Below are positions 32,032 to 44,059 of a stretch of 64,000 nt of DNA, piece after piece; positions within the stretch are counted from its first letter, which is position 1, and every line of letters starts with the position of its first letter. The position numbers and the translations under genes are program-made. Location of the stretch: the NCBI GenBank assembly GCA_021018815.1, contig JAITYX010000003.1, forward strand, positions 8,802,501-8,866,500, given 5' to 3'. Below the pieces are notes generated by a model. That model was not told the origin of the DNA. It worked only from the letters and a program-made list of their open reading frames with translations, and did not search any database. Origin of the DNA: Talinum fruticosum (Eukaryota; Streptophyta; Magnoliopsida; Caryophyllales; Talinaceae).

Positions 32032-33942
32032 TGTAGACACCTAAAAGTGTCGTCTCTTATCTCTTTATTTTTCTTTTGTTTTGTTGGCCCGATGATGATA
32101 ATCCCAAGTCCTATTTGTGGATTTGGATCTCGGACTATGATCGATTGGTGTATAATAAGTCCGTAAACCACAAAGAACCCCTAGCACCAAATAAATAGCC
32201 TTTTGTCTTGTTTCGGTCCACGAGATCCTCTTTTCTTTCGAACCGTCCAAGAACCGGGCCGAGCCTTTAGAGATTATGGAGTCCTATGCTATGCACCGGG
32301 AAATTCTAAGTATAGAATATCGCATTCTACTTTTGTCCAAATCGGACAAGGAGCTGAAGACCTAAAGACGACGTTAAAGGGTTGCATTTCATGATCGGGA
32401 GCATCAAAGTGTTGTGTTTTAAGCTTCACATGACAGCCCACATGAGGCTAAAAGCTTTTACCCTCCAAACAACGTTGTGGCCAGCGCCCGCCTTCTAAAA
32501 GCATGGTGGAACGCTATGTTTTGGGCTTGGAGAGTCCTTGGAGACACAACTAAGGCATGAAACCCTAGGAGCGCCCGGTTGGCCTACGCCCGCCTTCCCT
32601 TTTTATCCGGTTCTATCCTTTTGCTCGATCGGTTCTATCTCTTAGGATTTAGCCCGGTTTTATTTCAACTATTTGGATGGCTGAAAAGAGGCAAACCCTA
32701 GGTCATTTGTGACCTAGGTCCTCTCCTATAAATAGAGATGTATGGCTCTCATTCCCATACAGACTTCCTATCTTAGCATCATCGTTGTTGAAAGCCAACC
32801 TAAATACTCTCACCTGACCGTCACTCTGCTAAAATTTCGTAAGTGTTCGCCTTTCACCGTTGAATCTGTGCAAAGAGCTAAAGAATATTCGATTATTTTG
32901 ATCTCCGGGTAGTAATGCAACCGATCATTACTATAGCATAGACACAATTCACAAAACTAGCCCTTTTCTTTGGATTGTCGTCATTGCATTGAGAGATCCA
33001 GGTGTGGAGATCCGGATCGGCAAGGTGGGACAACCCGAGGGCCATAATTCATCTTTCAAACGGTTATATTTATTTCTATTTTATTACTTTCTATATTGTG
33101 GTTTAAGAAATGTAATCGCTTTAATTTTCTCCCCGACCGATGTAATCTTTTTATTCTTCGCATTTCTTTCCTTTATCGCTTTCTTTACCGCTTTTCTTTA
33201 TTGTTTTCCTTATTATGTTTTGGTTGTTTTGACTACTCGAACTAGTAATAGCCGCCTTCGGACAGAGTGGAATCGAAATTTTGCCCTATGTTTCGTACCC
33301 TCACCCTCGAATCCGATTCTTGGTTCAAAGACCAATGGAGTCATTTTAGCCTCTTTTAGTCTTAGTTTTTCCATATTAAGATTGAAAGAGAAATTATTTT
33401 TTTGGTTAGTTTTTCTTTCTTAAAAGCCGATCGACGACTCCCTTATTTCATATTTTATTCTATTTAAAAATTGTCTATCGATGTTTCTTGGTTACGGGAA
33501 GGATGATATCGGGTTCGGATCCGCCCACGGGCGAGACCGAGGCTGGTTTCATTAGCCACGGCCTCCGGTTGGCGCCTGCCTCCCTTCGGTGTATGCCACG
33601 GCCAGCATCGTGGGGCCAGTGGTGGTGGCTTGGTCCAGATTGGTGTTTTCACACCAATCTAGCCCTAAAGCCTCATGGCGAGAACCATAACCCTAATATC
33701 AATTTATTCCTTAATTAGAAAATAAGATCCGAGAATTCTAAAAACAATTACTAAAACAAAAGAGTTAATAAAATCGTCATTCAAACTTTGACTAATTAAT
33801 AAAATTCAAAAAATATTAATAAAAGGTTCATCCCTACATTCCAAATTTGACCTTGTAAAAACCATCTTCAAATTCAATCTTAAAAAAGAGAGATCGGACA
33901 CGAGTCGGAAAGCTCGAGAGGGCCCGGCGGCCGTGGTTCCTA
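32032..33942 (+). repeat. Element G 3' LTR
   Basis: 1911 bp starting TGTAGACACC directly after the polypurine tract. Its last 711 bp match the remnant 5' LTR, with homology ending at GTGGTTCCTA. It carries a TATA box (TATAAATA, 32727-32734). LINE sequence begins immediately after it. Open frames at 32989-33423 and 33464-33718 are LTR text without domains. Confidence 0.88.
32727..32734 (+). promoter_or_regulatory. TATA box in G 3' LTR
   Basis: TATAAATA followed by GAGATGTATGG and a C/T-rich stretch, in the middle of the LTR where the U3/R junction is expected. Confidence 0.6.
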
Positions 33943-34930
33943 TAAATTGGTTATAGTATCTATGAAAGAGCTCCAACCATTTCTCATCTCCTTTTCGCCA
34001 ATGACACCATGATCTTTTGTGAGGCTAGCGAGGAACGAGGCCGAGGTAGTGACTGAGATTTTGGAGACATACAAACGTGCTTCTTGCCAAAAATCAACTT
34101 TAACAAATCTTGTGTCTTTTAACAAGGGTACGTTACTTGAGCGCAAAAAGCCGGTGACCATCAAACTTGATATTCGAGAGTTTTGAGCTCATGATACATA
34201 TCTAGGGGTTTCTGTTAGAATTGAGAGATCTTAGAAAAAAACCTTTTTTACCACTAAAGGATCGTATTAGAAAAAGGTTACACTATTGGATTTATCGTCA
34301 TCCATCATAGGTAGAGAGGGAAGTGCTAGTAAAGGCGATGTCCCAAGAAATTCCTATGTATGCCATGAGTGTCTTCATGCTCCCAAAGGTGCTATGTGAC
34401 AAGATCCAAACAATGGTGAATAGATTTTGGTGTGATCACATTGAACATTCAAGGACAATTTATTGGATTGGTTGTAAGAAACTATGTGAAAGTAAGATTA
34501 TTGGGGGCCTGGGCTTTAGAGATTTTGAAGATTTCAATTTGGTGCTTTTGGCTAGAAAAGTCTGGTACTTATAAGCAATAATGACGTGCTAGTGGCTAGG
34601 GTATTGAAAACTCTATAAACACGTCTCTTTGGATGCTCCTCTTGGGTTTCGTCCTAACTTCACTTGGAGAAGTACTTGGAACACTAGATGGGTAGTCTCA
34701 CAGGGCTTGCAGTGGAGACCAAGCATATAGCTTTCGCTCAATATTTGGTAGAAAAAATGGTGTTTGAGGCCCTAATCTTTCAAAGTCATTACCCGACCAA
34801 ACCCGAGATATGCATTCCTTAAGGTGGAGGAATCTCAGTGATAGAGAGGCTTGTTGTTGGAGGGATAATATGCTTCAGTTGATTTTTTTATTGATGTGGA
34901 ATGTATAAAATCTATTCCCTGAGTTCTTCA
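33943..34930 (+). pseudogene. LINE (L1-type) reverse transcriptase, left part
   Basis: C-terminal half of a plant non-LTR retrotransposon RT. In order: ISHLLFANDTMIFCEASEER (33985-34045), KINFNKSC, KAMSQEIPMYAMSVFMLPKV (34330-34395), CDKIQTMVNRFW and IGGLGFRDFEDFNLVLLARK (34500-34560), then DVECIKSIP at the break. In the catalytic box the family has (F/Y)ADD; here it is FAND, so one catalytic Asp is changed. Stops and frameshifts are frequent. The frame is cut at 34930 by copia element C and resumes at 54746. Its 5' half is absent: element G's 3' LTR abuts it directly. Confidence 0.85.
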
Positions 34931-36416
34931 TGAAGGTTTGCTCTTGGAGAGTCCTAGTCACCCTAGAGGAGGGGTGAATAGGGTGATGAGGAAATTTTAA
35001 CAAACTTGGAAGATTTAAGCTTGAAAAGAGTAATCAAGACAATCTAAGTCTAGATTGGACTTAGAAAAGTATAAAGTCAGATATACGTGGAAACCCTCCT
35101 AGGGAAAAAACCACGGACAGTGTAAGTCCAAGCACCAAGTCAAATCCACTATTTTGAATCCACAAAATATAGCAGATCGACTTAACCGAATTGCTCCCTT
35201 AAACAATTCCTTACAGAGTTTTCCTAGACTCGAAATTCCCTTATCCGATCTAGTACTTCCTAACCGAGGTAACCTTTACAGCTAGGGACAATTGAGCTGA
35301 GTTAACCCTTATAGCTCAGTCAAGGGACCTTACTCGTAAAGTAAGAAAGAGTATATAACTGATTACAAGACTTTATAACTCAAAAAGTATGAATTACAAG
35401 TCGGGAGTTATAAATAGAAGATTGAGTATGACTATAATGACTTTTGCTTAAGTAATGTGTATTGGCAATATGTTCAGCAATCTTCAAGTCTTGAGAATTG
35501 GCTTCTATTTATAGATGACCAAGCAGATTAGCCGTTGTGACTAATTTCCGAATAGAAGTCCTTTGTGACCATTATAATGATTCTTCCGAGTGACTCGGAA
35601 AAGATCCGTTGAGATGTGAATGTTGTGCAATGGCTCTTGACTCCTAAGGGTGCTCCAATCAACTGGTGTTGTCTCGAAAAGTAGGGTGGAAACCACCGTT
35701 GAGCTTAGCGTTGAAGTTTTCTAGTTTTTGAAGCAAACAACCTTGACATAGCATATGGGCCTTATTCGAAGTAGAAAAGCCTTGTCTGCCGGTGATTGAC
35801 ATGTTGAAGCCAATTACTTTTGTAATTCAAACATGAGATAACCTCGTTTGGATAACCTACAAAAGTAAATAATTTTGGTTCTCAAAGTATAAAATAATTT
35901 GGTCTAAGATTAGGCACGAGATAATAATTTAGTTAAGATAATTAAGTGTATAATTATCTCGAGCCTAGAAGAGTAGAATTTTCTGAGTCTAATATTCATT
36001 ATGCTCAAATTCCATCGGAGTCGAGTCTTAAGAAAGATCAAGTTATAAGAGTGAAAACATCGAGTATACGTACTTGATCTAGACAAATAATTCTCAAACA
36101 AACATGCTGACTTAGAAAGTTGAATTAACACTCGTAATTTACTTTACTTCGAATATGCAGTCGAACTCAAATAAAAAGTGGTAGAGGGATTATTTGAACA
36201 TGCAATAAATCTGAGTAGTGTCCGAGTGACTCGAAACATCAATGTGAGATGATAGATAAAAATGTGTTTTTTGAGTCAATCATAATCGAATGAAAACATA
36301 TGAATTAGTTTCTATAACACTCGTAATGACTTGTAATCAAAACTTAAGAGGGATGAGGTTTGTACCTGAGTCTTTGGTGGTACTCGGAATGGTTTAGATT
36401 CGTAGTCCGAGTCTTC
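34931..36416 (-). repeat. Element C 3' LTR
   Basis: 1486 bp. On the minus strand it starts TGAAGACTCGGAC and ends CAAACCTTCA. It carries the TATA box at 35506-35513, with AACGG sites 23 and 97 bp upstream of it. The middle site, present in the 5' LTR, is mutated here. Confidence 0.93.
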
Positions 36417-36431
36417 AATCTCCCCTTTTTG
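36417..36431 (-). promoter_or_regulatory. Element C polypurine tract
   Basis: AAAAAAGGGGAGAT on the minus strand lies directly before the 3' LTR start. A related TTTAGGGGAGTTTT motif occurs about 830 bp further upstream (37240-37260) and in element D near 63897. Repeated polypurine-like motifs are reported for Sireviruses. Confidence 0.75.
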
Positions 36432-36460
36432 ATGAAAGGCATTCCATACTTAGATAGAAT

Positions 36461-36962
36461 TGTTGGGTGGTGTCCCAAAATCTCATGTTTTAGGAAAGAT
36501 TGTTTCCTTATAGAATTGGGTATCCTAAACCTAATTGTATTTTGTTTCCTATTTGTATTAGGTAATTGTTACCTATTAGAATTAGGAGTAAGAGTTTTGG
36601 TAGGTTTATGATATTCTCATTGGGTTAGGATTTCTTTCCTATTTAAAGGAGTGTTGGCCTCCATTGTAAAGATCAAGGGAGTTATTGTGAGGAAAGTATT
36701 ATGAGATTGGGATATCTCGGGTTTGGGAAGATCCTCGGGTTTGAGATCGTATTGTACTCTCTCATAATAGTGAAATCATTGTGCCTCGTGTCGTTCATGG
36801 TTTTTCCCGGTTTGGGTTTTTCACGTTAATTCTTGTCTCGTTCCTATTTTTCGATTTCCATCTAATTTCTTGGTATTGTTTTTGTCATCCTAAATCGCTT
36901 CCGCATCTTTGCTCTAACTTCACTTAACAAGTGAGGTTTGGAGTAGGGCTAATTTCCTAACA
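36461..36962 (+). mobile_element. Small solo LTR of another family inside element C
   Basis: About 502 bp from TGTTGGGTGG to TTTCCTAACA, i.e. TGTT...AACA ends typical of plant copia LTRs. Inside are TATTTAAAGG (near 36638), AGGGAGTTATTGTGAGGAAAG and a T-rich stretch. It lies between C's polypurine tract and the 3' part of its env-like region and has no match to the Sirevirus-like LTRs. No clean target duplication is visible (AGAAT versus AGTGA), so the limits are provisional. Confidence 0.6.
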
Positions 36963-37401
36963 AGTGAATCAATCATGAGTTTTCATTCTTACGTAGTAGA
37001 ATATCTCGGAGTATAGAGTAATGAGTAAAGTGTTTTGAACGTAGAATATTTCTGCAGATACTTCATATGACAAAGAGTTGTGAGTAATTATAAGATAGAG
37101 AAACAAGCCGATATATCGGAGCAAAACTAAATGAGAAATTCAAACTCGGAAAGAGTGAAATCAGTATGCTCGAAATTAGAAACTTCATTCATATATATGC
37201 AAAAAACAAAAAATACGAAATTACATAAAAGAGGGTGAGAAAACTCCCCTAAACGAGACAACAAAATTTCTAGTGTATTCTCCCCTTGCCTTTCGCAAAA
37301 AAAAAAAATTAGGGAAGAATGTATCAAGTCGATACAATTTGATGTCCGTACAAAAGAAAAATAGAAGAGAGAAAAAATTAAGATGGTGGAGTTGGGGCGG
37401 T

Positions 37402-38931
37402 CTAAGTTGAGGCGGATAAGCGTGCAGTGCGCCTGCGCCGATATGCTTGTGAAGATGTTGAAGATCCGGGCAGCGGCAGCATTGGTATTTCTGGAAGTGG
37501 CTCAGCTTTGAGTGGCTTACCTAGAACGAGGTCGTCTAGAGGCTCATCCTCTTGAAATGTCACGGAGGGGGTGCTCCTTCCGGCTTGACTTCGCGGACTG
37601 CCTAACATCTCGCAGGGTCTTCGACTCACTCGGATCGCTATCCGAGCTTATCAATTCCGGTTGAGGAAAGGCAACACCTTGTCCCTCTCGCTTCTTCTTT
37701 CGTTCTCCTTCTTCTCGCTTTCTCTTCTTCCTTCTCTCCTTCCTCCTTCTTCTCGAAGGAGTTGCCTCAGCCGCAACCTCCTCGTCTTTTCACTGCCTCT
37801 TCGGATGGAGACTTGGTAAGGCTCGAGGACTCTTCGGACGTATCCGAGCTGTCTGCGGGTCCCGAGCAGCTTTGGAGCGTCTTTCTCTAAGGAGCTCAAG
37901 AATCTCCTATTGCTGCTTAACCGGAGCCTTCATTTCGAGGAGCACATCTTGTTGCTCTCGAATCCGAGACTATGTCATCTTCTAGTTTATGGTCATGGAC
38001 TCGAAGGACGGACTTGAAGAAGCAAAGGGTGTCCTGCATTTATGTGGACACGTAAGAGAGCTTGTTTATCGGTGTGGCGGACAAAGCAGCAGTGACTATA
38101 GGAGGAGGACCCGAGGTGGAAGCACCGCCAAGTGGAGGAGGGAGTGAGAGAGGAGTTTGAGTCCGAGGTGAAGGAGAAGGTTGCCTCGCTTCGAGCTCCG
38201 GACCCGGACACCAGGTTGGGTTTCCTAGTATACGTATCCAAGAAGCTCTTTTCTACCCACGACGATGGCAGCCTCGGACACTTCATTTGGGCCTCGAGGG
38301 GAGCGGAACCTTGAACTGTTTAAAGACAAGGGTAAGAAGGGCTCCAAAAGGGAGAGGGGTGGATTTCTTAGTCCGAGTTGGCACGAGTGGCCATCCGCTC
38401 GATGATAGCAGGAAAGAGGCCTACGCGTAGCCCTCGAGAATGTCAAACAAAGCTTTGAGAATCTTTGAGTTAGGATTCTCTTTGCTTGAGTGATGAAAAA
38501 AAGAAAATTCTCATCAGCAAGAAAACACAAAAGTCTAGCCTCGGTCTTCATCCGAGTCATAGAAAACTTCTTGCGTGACTCGGGGACTTCCTTGGCGTAT
38601 TTTTCAAAGAACTCATTAGCAACCTCATTGAAGGGGAATGGGTAGTCTGTTGAGAAAGATAGATGACACTTTAAAAAGATGATGGAGGAGAGAGAGATTT
38701 ATACAAACCATCTGTGTTGCGAACTCTTGAGGCGATGATCCCCTCGAGCAAGAAAGGTTTGTATAGAACTTAGCAACAAGTTCTCGGTATATGAATTCGC
38801 TGAAATAAAGAAAGTTGTATACACTGGTGGTTTTGATGTATTTCAACCACGAAAAGGTTGTGGTTGGAAAGAATTTGTCATCCAACGTAAGATGTTGGGT
38901 GATGAGAATTTTGAGGGGTTAGAAGGACCCT
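37402..38931 (-). pseudogene. Element C env-like ORF, 3' part
   Basis: Continuation of the env-like frame that starts at 47782, after the interruption by element A. From the right: DDKFFPTTTFSWLKYIKTTS and SEFIYRELVAKFYTNLSC (38885-38760), CINLSLLHHLFKVSSIFLNR, then broken frames matching the A copy (TRLGFLVYV-like text), and a low-complexity C-terminal part rich in Glu, Arg and Lys (37651-37899) and Pro/Ser (37402-37629). Sireviruses of one clade carry an extra ORF here, called env-like by position. I see no clear signal peptide or transmembrane segment. Frameshifts near 38625 and 38300 destroy it. Confidence 0.75.
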
Positions 38932-40520
38932 TGAAGACTCGGACTTTACACCTCACTTTTCCGAGTTCTATCAAGGGAATCAGGTATAAGATTTTATCAC
39001 TTATAAAGTTTTGATTCCAAGTCATTCCCCGTGCCTTAGAAACTTTTCTGAGTGATATAGTATTTTCTCTAAGTGTTATAGAAATTATTTCATGTATTTA
39101 TGCATGACTCGTGTGACTCGTAAAGCATATCCGCACTCACTATGTTACACTCGGTTCCGAGTCACTCATCACTTAGAATTATCGCATGTTCAAACGCCGT
39201 ATTCGTATAACAAGTACTTTGGACTGACTTCATGTTACAGGTCTTATTCTGTAAGAGTCGCGCTTCTAGTTTGAATCATGCTCGGCCTTAATCAAGTTTA
39301 TTCCCTCCGATATTCTTTAGTTAACTTGATTCCCTTTTAGATTGACTCGAGATGGAATTTTGAGTATCATGAATATTAGACTCGTAAAATTCCATTCCTT
39401 TCCTAACCCGTATAATTAGTCACTTAATTATCTTAATTATATCATTATCTCGTGTCTAATCTTGGACCAAAGTATTTTATACTTTGAGAACCAAATTGAT
39501 TTACTTTTGTAGGTGATTCAAACGAGGCTATCCTAAATTTGAATTACAAAAGTAACCGGCTTCAAAATGTCAAATCACCAAGCAGACAAGGCTTTTCCAC
39601 CTCGACCTAGTCCCGCACTAATCGTGTCGTGGTTGTCCGTTTCTAGAAATGAAAATCGCAACACTAAACTCATCGGTGGTTTCCACCTTACTTTTGAAGA
39701 CACCGCCAGTGGTTTTAGGCACTTCCAAGGGAGTCAAGAGCCGTTATCTAACGTTCATATTTCAACGGATATTTTCTCGAGTGACTCGGAAAATCATACA
39801 CAACGGTCATAAAGGAACTTCCAGATCGGAAGACGGACACAACGGCTACGCTGCTTGGTCATCTATAAATAGAAGCCAAATCTCAAGACTCGAAGATTGC
39901 TAAACAAATTGTAAAAATACATATTTGATCAAAAGTCATTGTATTCATTCTCAATCTTCTACTTACAACTCCAATTCCATATTTCATTATATTCTTGAGT
40001 TGTAAGGTCTTGTACTCGATTACAAACTCTCTTCTTACTCTCTAAGTAAGGTCCCTTGACCGAGTCGTAAAGGTTAACTCAGCTCAATTGTCCCTAGCTG
40101 TAAGGGTTATCTCAGCTAGGAAGTACTAGATCAAATAAGGGAATTTCGAGTGTAGGAAAAACTTGTAAGGAGTTGTCTAAGGGAGCAACTCGGGTTGAGT
40201 CGGTGTACCGTAATTTGTGGATTCAAAATAGTGGATTTGACTTCGTGCTTGTATTAGCACGGTCCGTGGTTTTCTCGCCCAGGAGGGTTTCCACGTACTT
40301 TCGTGTTACCGCTTTTCGAGTACATTCTAGACTCGGATTGTTTACTTGTTCAGCCTATTCTCGCTTCTATATTCTTTACTGATTTCGAGTCGGGTCTTTT
40401 CGATTTGATCCGTGACTCCAACTCTACTCGGACGAATTTATTCTTTAATCGAAGTAAATTTCATCATCACCCTATTCACCCCCTCTAGGGTGACTTAGTC
40501 TCTCCAAGAGCTAACTTTCA
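38932..40520 (+). repeat. Element A 5' LTR
   Basis: 1589 bp from TGAAGACTCGGAC to TAACTTTCA. The TATA box TATAAATA lies at 39864-39871, with AACGG at 39764, 39802 and 39841 (100, 62 and 23 bp upstream). It shares long stretches with the LTRs of C and D and with the solo LTR at 14881. Confidence 0.94.
39764..39871 (+). promoter_or_regulatory. Element A LTR promoter with three AACGG sites
   Basis: CAACGGATA, CAACGGTCA and CAACGGCTA stand at a 37-40 bp rhythm before GGTCATCTATAAATAGAAGC. The CAACGGTCA site is close to the MSA consensus YCYAACGGYYA. Activity is inferred from conservation across five LTRs. Confidence 0.65.
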
Positions 40521-40534
40521 ATTGGTATCGAGCC
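40521..40534 (+). promoter_or_regulatory. Element A primer binding site
   Basis: TTGGTATCGAGCC directly follows the LTR. It is a worn form of the plant initiator-tRNA-Met site TGGTATCAGAGC. C and D have the less worn TTGGTATCAAAGC. Confidence 0.8.
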
Positions 40535-40579
40535 TAGCCTTTCGTAAAGGATCTAACCATCCAAAGGTTTAAAGATCAA

Positions 40580-42420
40580 ATGGCTCGTAACAATGAAGAG
40601 TTCGATGAAGGAAGATCTTCCAGCAGACCACCAAAGTTCAAAGGATCCAACTTTGTTCACTCGGAAGAAACTCATGGAATGTTTCCTCCTGGATCATGAT
40701 GAAGATGTCCGGAACATCATACAAGAAGGAAACTACCTTCCCATGAAGACAAAAGAAACAAGAATTGTGCCCAAAACAAAGGCTGAGTTCATAGTCGATG
40801 AAGTTGAAAAGTTTAAAAAGAACTTCAAGGCTATAAACATTCTTATGTGCGCCATCAGCTCGGAAGAATACAACCGAGTGTCCGCTCGTGATACAGCCAA
40901 AGAAGTGTGGGCCACCCCGGTCAACACTTACGAAGGTACAAGCCAGGTCGACAAGCAAAGATAAGCCAATATCTTCATAAATATGAGCTATTCAAGATGG
41001 AGCGTAAGAAAACATCACTCGGATGTTTATTCGATTTACAAAGATTACCAATAATCTCAAATCTCTGGGTAAAAAGATCTCCTACGAGGAAATGTGCAGA
41101 AAGATACTCGAAGCCTACCCAAGAAAAAATGGGGTCCCAAGGTGACAGCTATCGAAGAGGCTCGGAACTTATCTCTACCGAAACCGGACGAACTCATTGG
41201 GAAGCTTCTCACCCATGAGATCCACCTAGAGGAGGAGGATGCAAAGGTCAGCACCAAAAAGAACATTTCGCTAAAAGCCTCGTAAACCAGAGAAGCGGAT
41301 CCGAGTTCCTCCGACTCGTAAGAGGATCCCATGACACTTATTGCTAGAGGCTTCAAGAGAACGATGAAGCACAAGAGATGGGATAAGAAGCTAAAAGAAG
41401 AGTTCTATAAGAAAGACAAGAAGGATAGAAAAGGTAAATACTCTTCTCCTTCAAAGTTATCTTTGACTAAGAACTCTGGATGCTTTGAATGTGGCAGCAA
41501 GGAACACATAGTCAAAGATTGTCCAAAGAGAAAACGGGACAGAAAGAAAAAAAGGCAATGATGGCCACATGGAGTGACGAGGACTCATCGAAGATGATGA
41601 GGACTCGGATGACTCAAAGTGTCCGATGACACTTTCTCGACTCGAAGCGTAAATAGACTCGGACTCGGATCAATTAGATAATGAGGAAGCTAATCCTCAA
41701 GAGGTAATTGAGTACTTTCTCAAATTCTCCAAAATTGATTTAGCTAAGTATATTTTCACTTTGGAAGAAAAGTCCAATTCCGATTCTTCTCACTTTAAAG
41801 AACAACTCGAGTCAATTTCCTCTCGAGAGCATCTCTTTAAAAATGAGTTGGAAAACCGAGCCTCACACTCGGAGAACTCAAGACTAGTGCTCAAATCAAT
41901 GAGACCGAGTCCGAGTTACTCGTAAGAGAAAATAAGCAGCTAAAGCAAAAGCTCAATGAGTCTCAAGATCTTATTTTAAAGTTTACTCAAGGTTAGAAAA
42001 ACCTTGACATGCTCTTGGGATCTCAATGTGTCTCCTTCGTAAAAGAAGGTCTTGGTTTTAACAAAGAGGAGAAATCCAATTTATACTCCGAACTTTTCAA
42101 CAAGGATTCTAGAACCGTAAAGTTCAAGAAAGCCGAGCACTGGTCCTACTCATAAGAAAGAAAAAGGATCGAGCCTAGACTAGTTTATAGGAGAAAATCA
42201 TCTCCATCGTTTTCAAAAAGAAAAATCTTTCAAAAGAAAGAGACACATACTCAGCTCTCTAAATAGAAGACTCAAAATCAGACTAGACCCAAAGTCATTC
42301 AAATCTGGGTTTCGAAAAACCTTCTTCTTCAAAAAAGACCTCAGTAAAGAGTGTTACTGGGTTCCTTAGAGGAAGTGAGAAGGTTTAGTTTGTCTCTGTT
42401 TTGTAAGTTACTCGTAAAAG
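40580..42420 (+). pseudogene. Element A gag with coiled-coil tail
   Basis: Starts MARNNEEFDEGRSSSRPPKF at 40580, 46 bp after the primer site. After a one-base shift at CACTCGG it continues LMECFLLDHDEDVRNIIQEG, then MCAISSEEYNRVSARDTAKE, the usual copia gag (UBN2-like) text. The zinc knuckle CFECGSKEHIVKDC (41480-41525) fits CX2CX4HX4C with all four ligands kept. The following 900 bp encode a Glu/Lys/Ser-rich coiled coil (LKQKLNESQDLILKFTQG, LDMLLGSQCVSF), typical of the long gag tail of Sireviruses. Two TCGTAA stops at 41280-41321 stand where C (both) and D (second) have in-frame TCGGAA-type text. Confidence 0.85.
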
Positions 42421-44059
42421 ATCAAAAGGACATTGGTACCTTGACGAGTGGATGCTCACGCCATATGTCGAGAGACCCGTGACTCTTTTTCGAGTTAGAA
42501 GAGTACAAAGGAGGAAAACTCACTTTTGGAGATGACAGCAAAGGCAAGATAATTGGGATAGGCAAGATTCGAAAGGGAAGCAATCTGGTTAGCCCAGCTT
42601 TACCTTGTCAAGGGGTTAAAGTATAACCTCGCTTAACATCTCTCAACTGTGCGATAAAGGTCAAGAGGTAAGATTCACTCAAACCAACTGTTACATTTCC
42701 GATGACACTACGAAGGAGATCAAAACTCGCAGGTAAGATATCGGGTAACACTTACATTATTCCTCTCTCGACTCTAGTCAAAATCTATCTTGTTTAAAAG
42801 CATTACTTCATGATGACTCATGGAAATGGCATCATAGATTAGGCCATGTTAGCATGCATACTATTAAGAAATTGGCATCTCATGGTTTAGTCGGAGGATT
42901 GCTCAATTGTGCTTTCAAGAAAGACAAAGTTTGTGAAGCTCGCACAAGAGGGAAACAAGTCGATCATCATTCAAATCCTCGAAGACAGTTTCCATATCCA
43001 AAGTGCTTGAACTGGTACATATGCGCTTATGTGGTGAAATCCTCGTTAACGACCTCGGAGGTAAATCATATGTACTCGTTATTATTGATGATTACTCACG
43101 ATTTACCTAGGTGTGTTTTCTCAAGCACAAAAATGAAGCATTCAAGGAGTTCAAGCAAGCTCTGCAGAAAAATCCAAGTTGAGTCTTAGACTCGGATCTA
43201 GAAAATTCGAACCGACCATGGAAGGGAGTTCGACCACTCGGAATTCCTGAGTTTTACAACAAGAATGGTATCTCTCACAACTTCTCAGCACCAAGAACTC
43301 CTCAACGGAATGGAGTAGTGGAGAGAAAGAACAGAACTCTTGAAGAAATAGCTAGGACAATGATGATTGAGCACAATCTACCCTACTATTTCGGGCCGAG
43401 GCAGTCAACACAGACCACCTACACGTTGAATAAATGCCTCATCGGACCCATTCTGAAGAAAACACCTTATGAGCTCTACAAAGGGAAGAAACCCAATATT
43501 TCTTATTTCAAACCCTTTGAATGTAAGTGTTTTGTTCATAACAATGGTAATGATCACCGGACCAAGTTTGATGCTCGGTCGGATGAAAGTATTTTTCCGG
43601 GTTACTCATCTATCGAGAAGGCTTATCGCATTTTCAATAAGAGAACTAACAAAGTGGAAGAAAGTATCCACGTTGTGTTTGAGGAGATTGAATAGGAAAA
43701 ACCAAGCGAATTATCATTCTCGGATCCGAAGCTCAGCAGAGAAGATGATAATAAAACCGAGTCTATCGAGATTTAAACCCAACCAGCTCGGAATGAAGCG
43801 ACTCAAAATAATATGACTCGAACGAGACAACTAAAGAACCAGCTCGTAATGATGAAGGACAAACCGATGAACAAGTCCACTCGGAATAAACTTCGAAGGT
43901 CAACCAATTCAGCCTACAAATCTGGTGAACCGGAGGACGAGTAGAGCATTCAAATATGCTTCTAGTCATCCACTAGAAAACATATTATCCGATATCAACA
44001 TTGGGGTAAGAACTCATTCCTCTCTTCGGAATCTATGTGCATTCACCGCATTCATTTCA
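42421..44059 (+). pseudogene. Element A protease and integrase
   Basis: The protease box at 42436-42470 reads WYLD then GCSRHMS after one extra base (GACGAGTGG for GACAGTGG), i.e. the LDSGC active-site motif of copia proteases with a frameshift. GKLTFGDDSKGKIIGIGKI follows. The integrase zinc-binding region WHHRLGHVSMHTIKKLASHG ... CEART lies at 42820-42950. In the core, YVLVIIDDYSRFT follows, with RTDHGREF at 43205-43230 and LNGMEWWRERTELL-like text around the third catalytic position. The C-terminal part (43318-43695) stays open for 125 codons (MERKNRTLEEIARTMMIEHN ... FEEIE). The region is inactive because of many shifts. Confidence 0.82.

Larger units (their letters stand above)
17334..33942 (+). 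mobile_element. Element G: degenerate Ty3/gypsy retrotransposon, Tat lineage
   Basis: A remnant 5' LTR (17334-18047), primer site, gag, protease, RT, RNase H, a second archaeal-type RNase H, integrase, a roughly 5.8 kb 3' region with antisense genes, a polypurine tract and a full 3' LTR (32032-33942) lie in the standard order. The second RNase H between RNase H and integrase marks the plant Tat lineage (Tat/Ogre/Retand group). The internal region is about 14 kb, long for a gypsy element but usual for that lineage. All frames carry stops and shifts, so the element is dead. The RT is also split by a hAT-like insertion. Because the 5' LTR has lost its first ~1.2 kb, no target duplication can be read. 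Confidence 0.9.

Noticed and set aside
33232..34170. Element G inserted into the LINE
   Set aside because: LINE text begins right after the G 3' LTR, but no LINE text is found before its truncated 5' LTR, so insertion cannot be shown.
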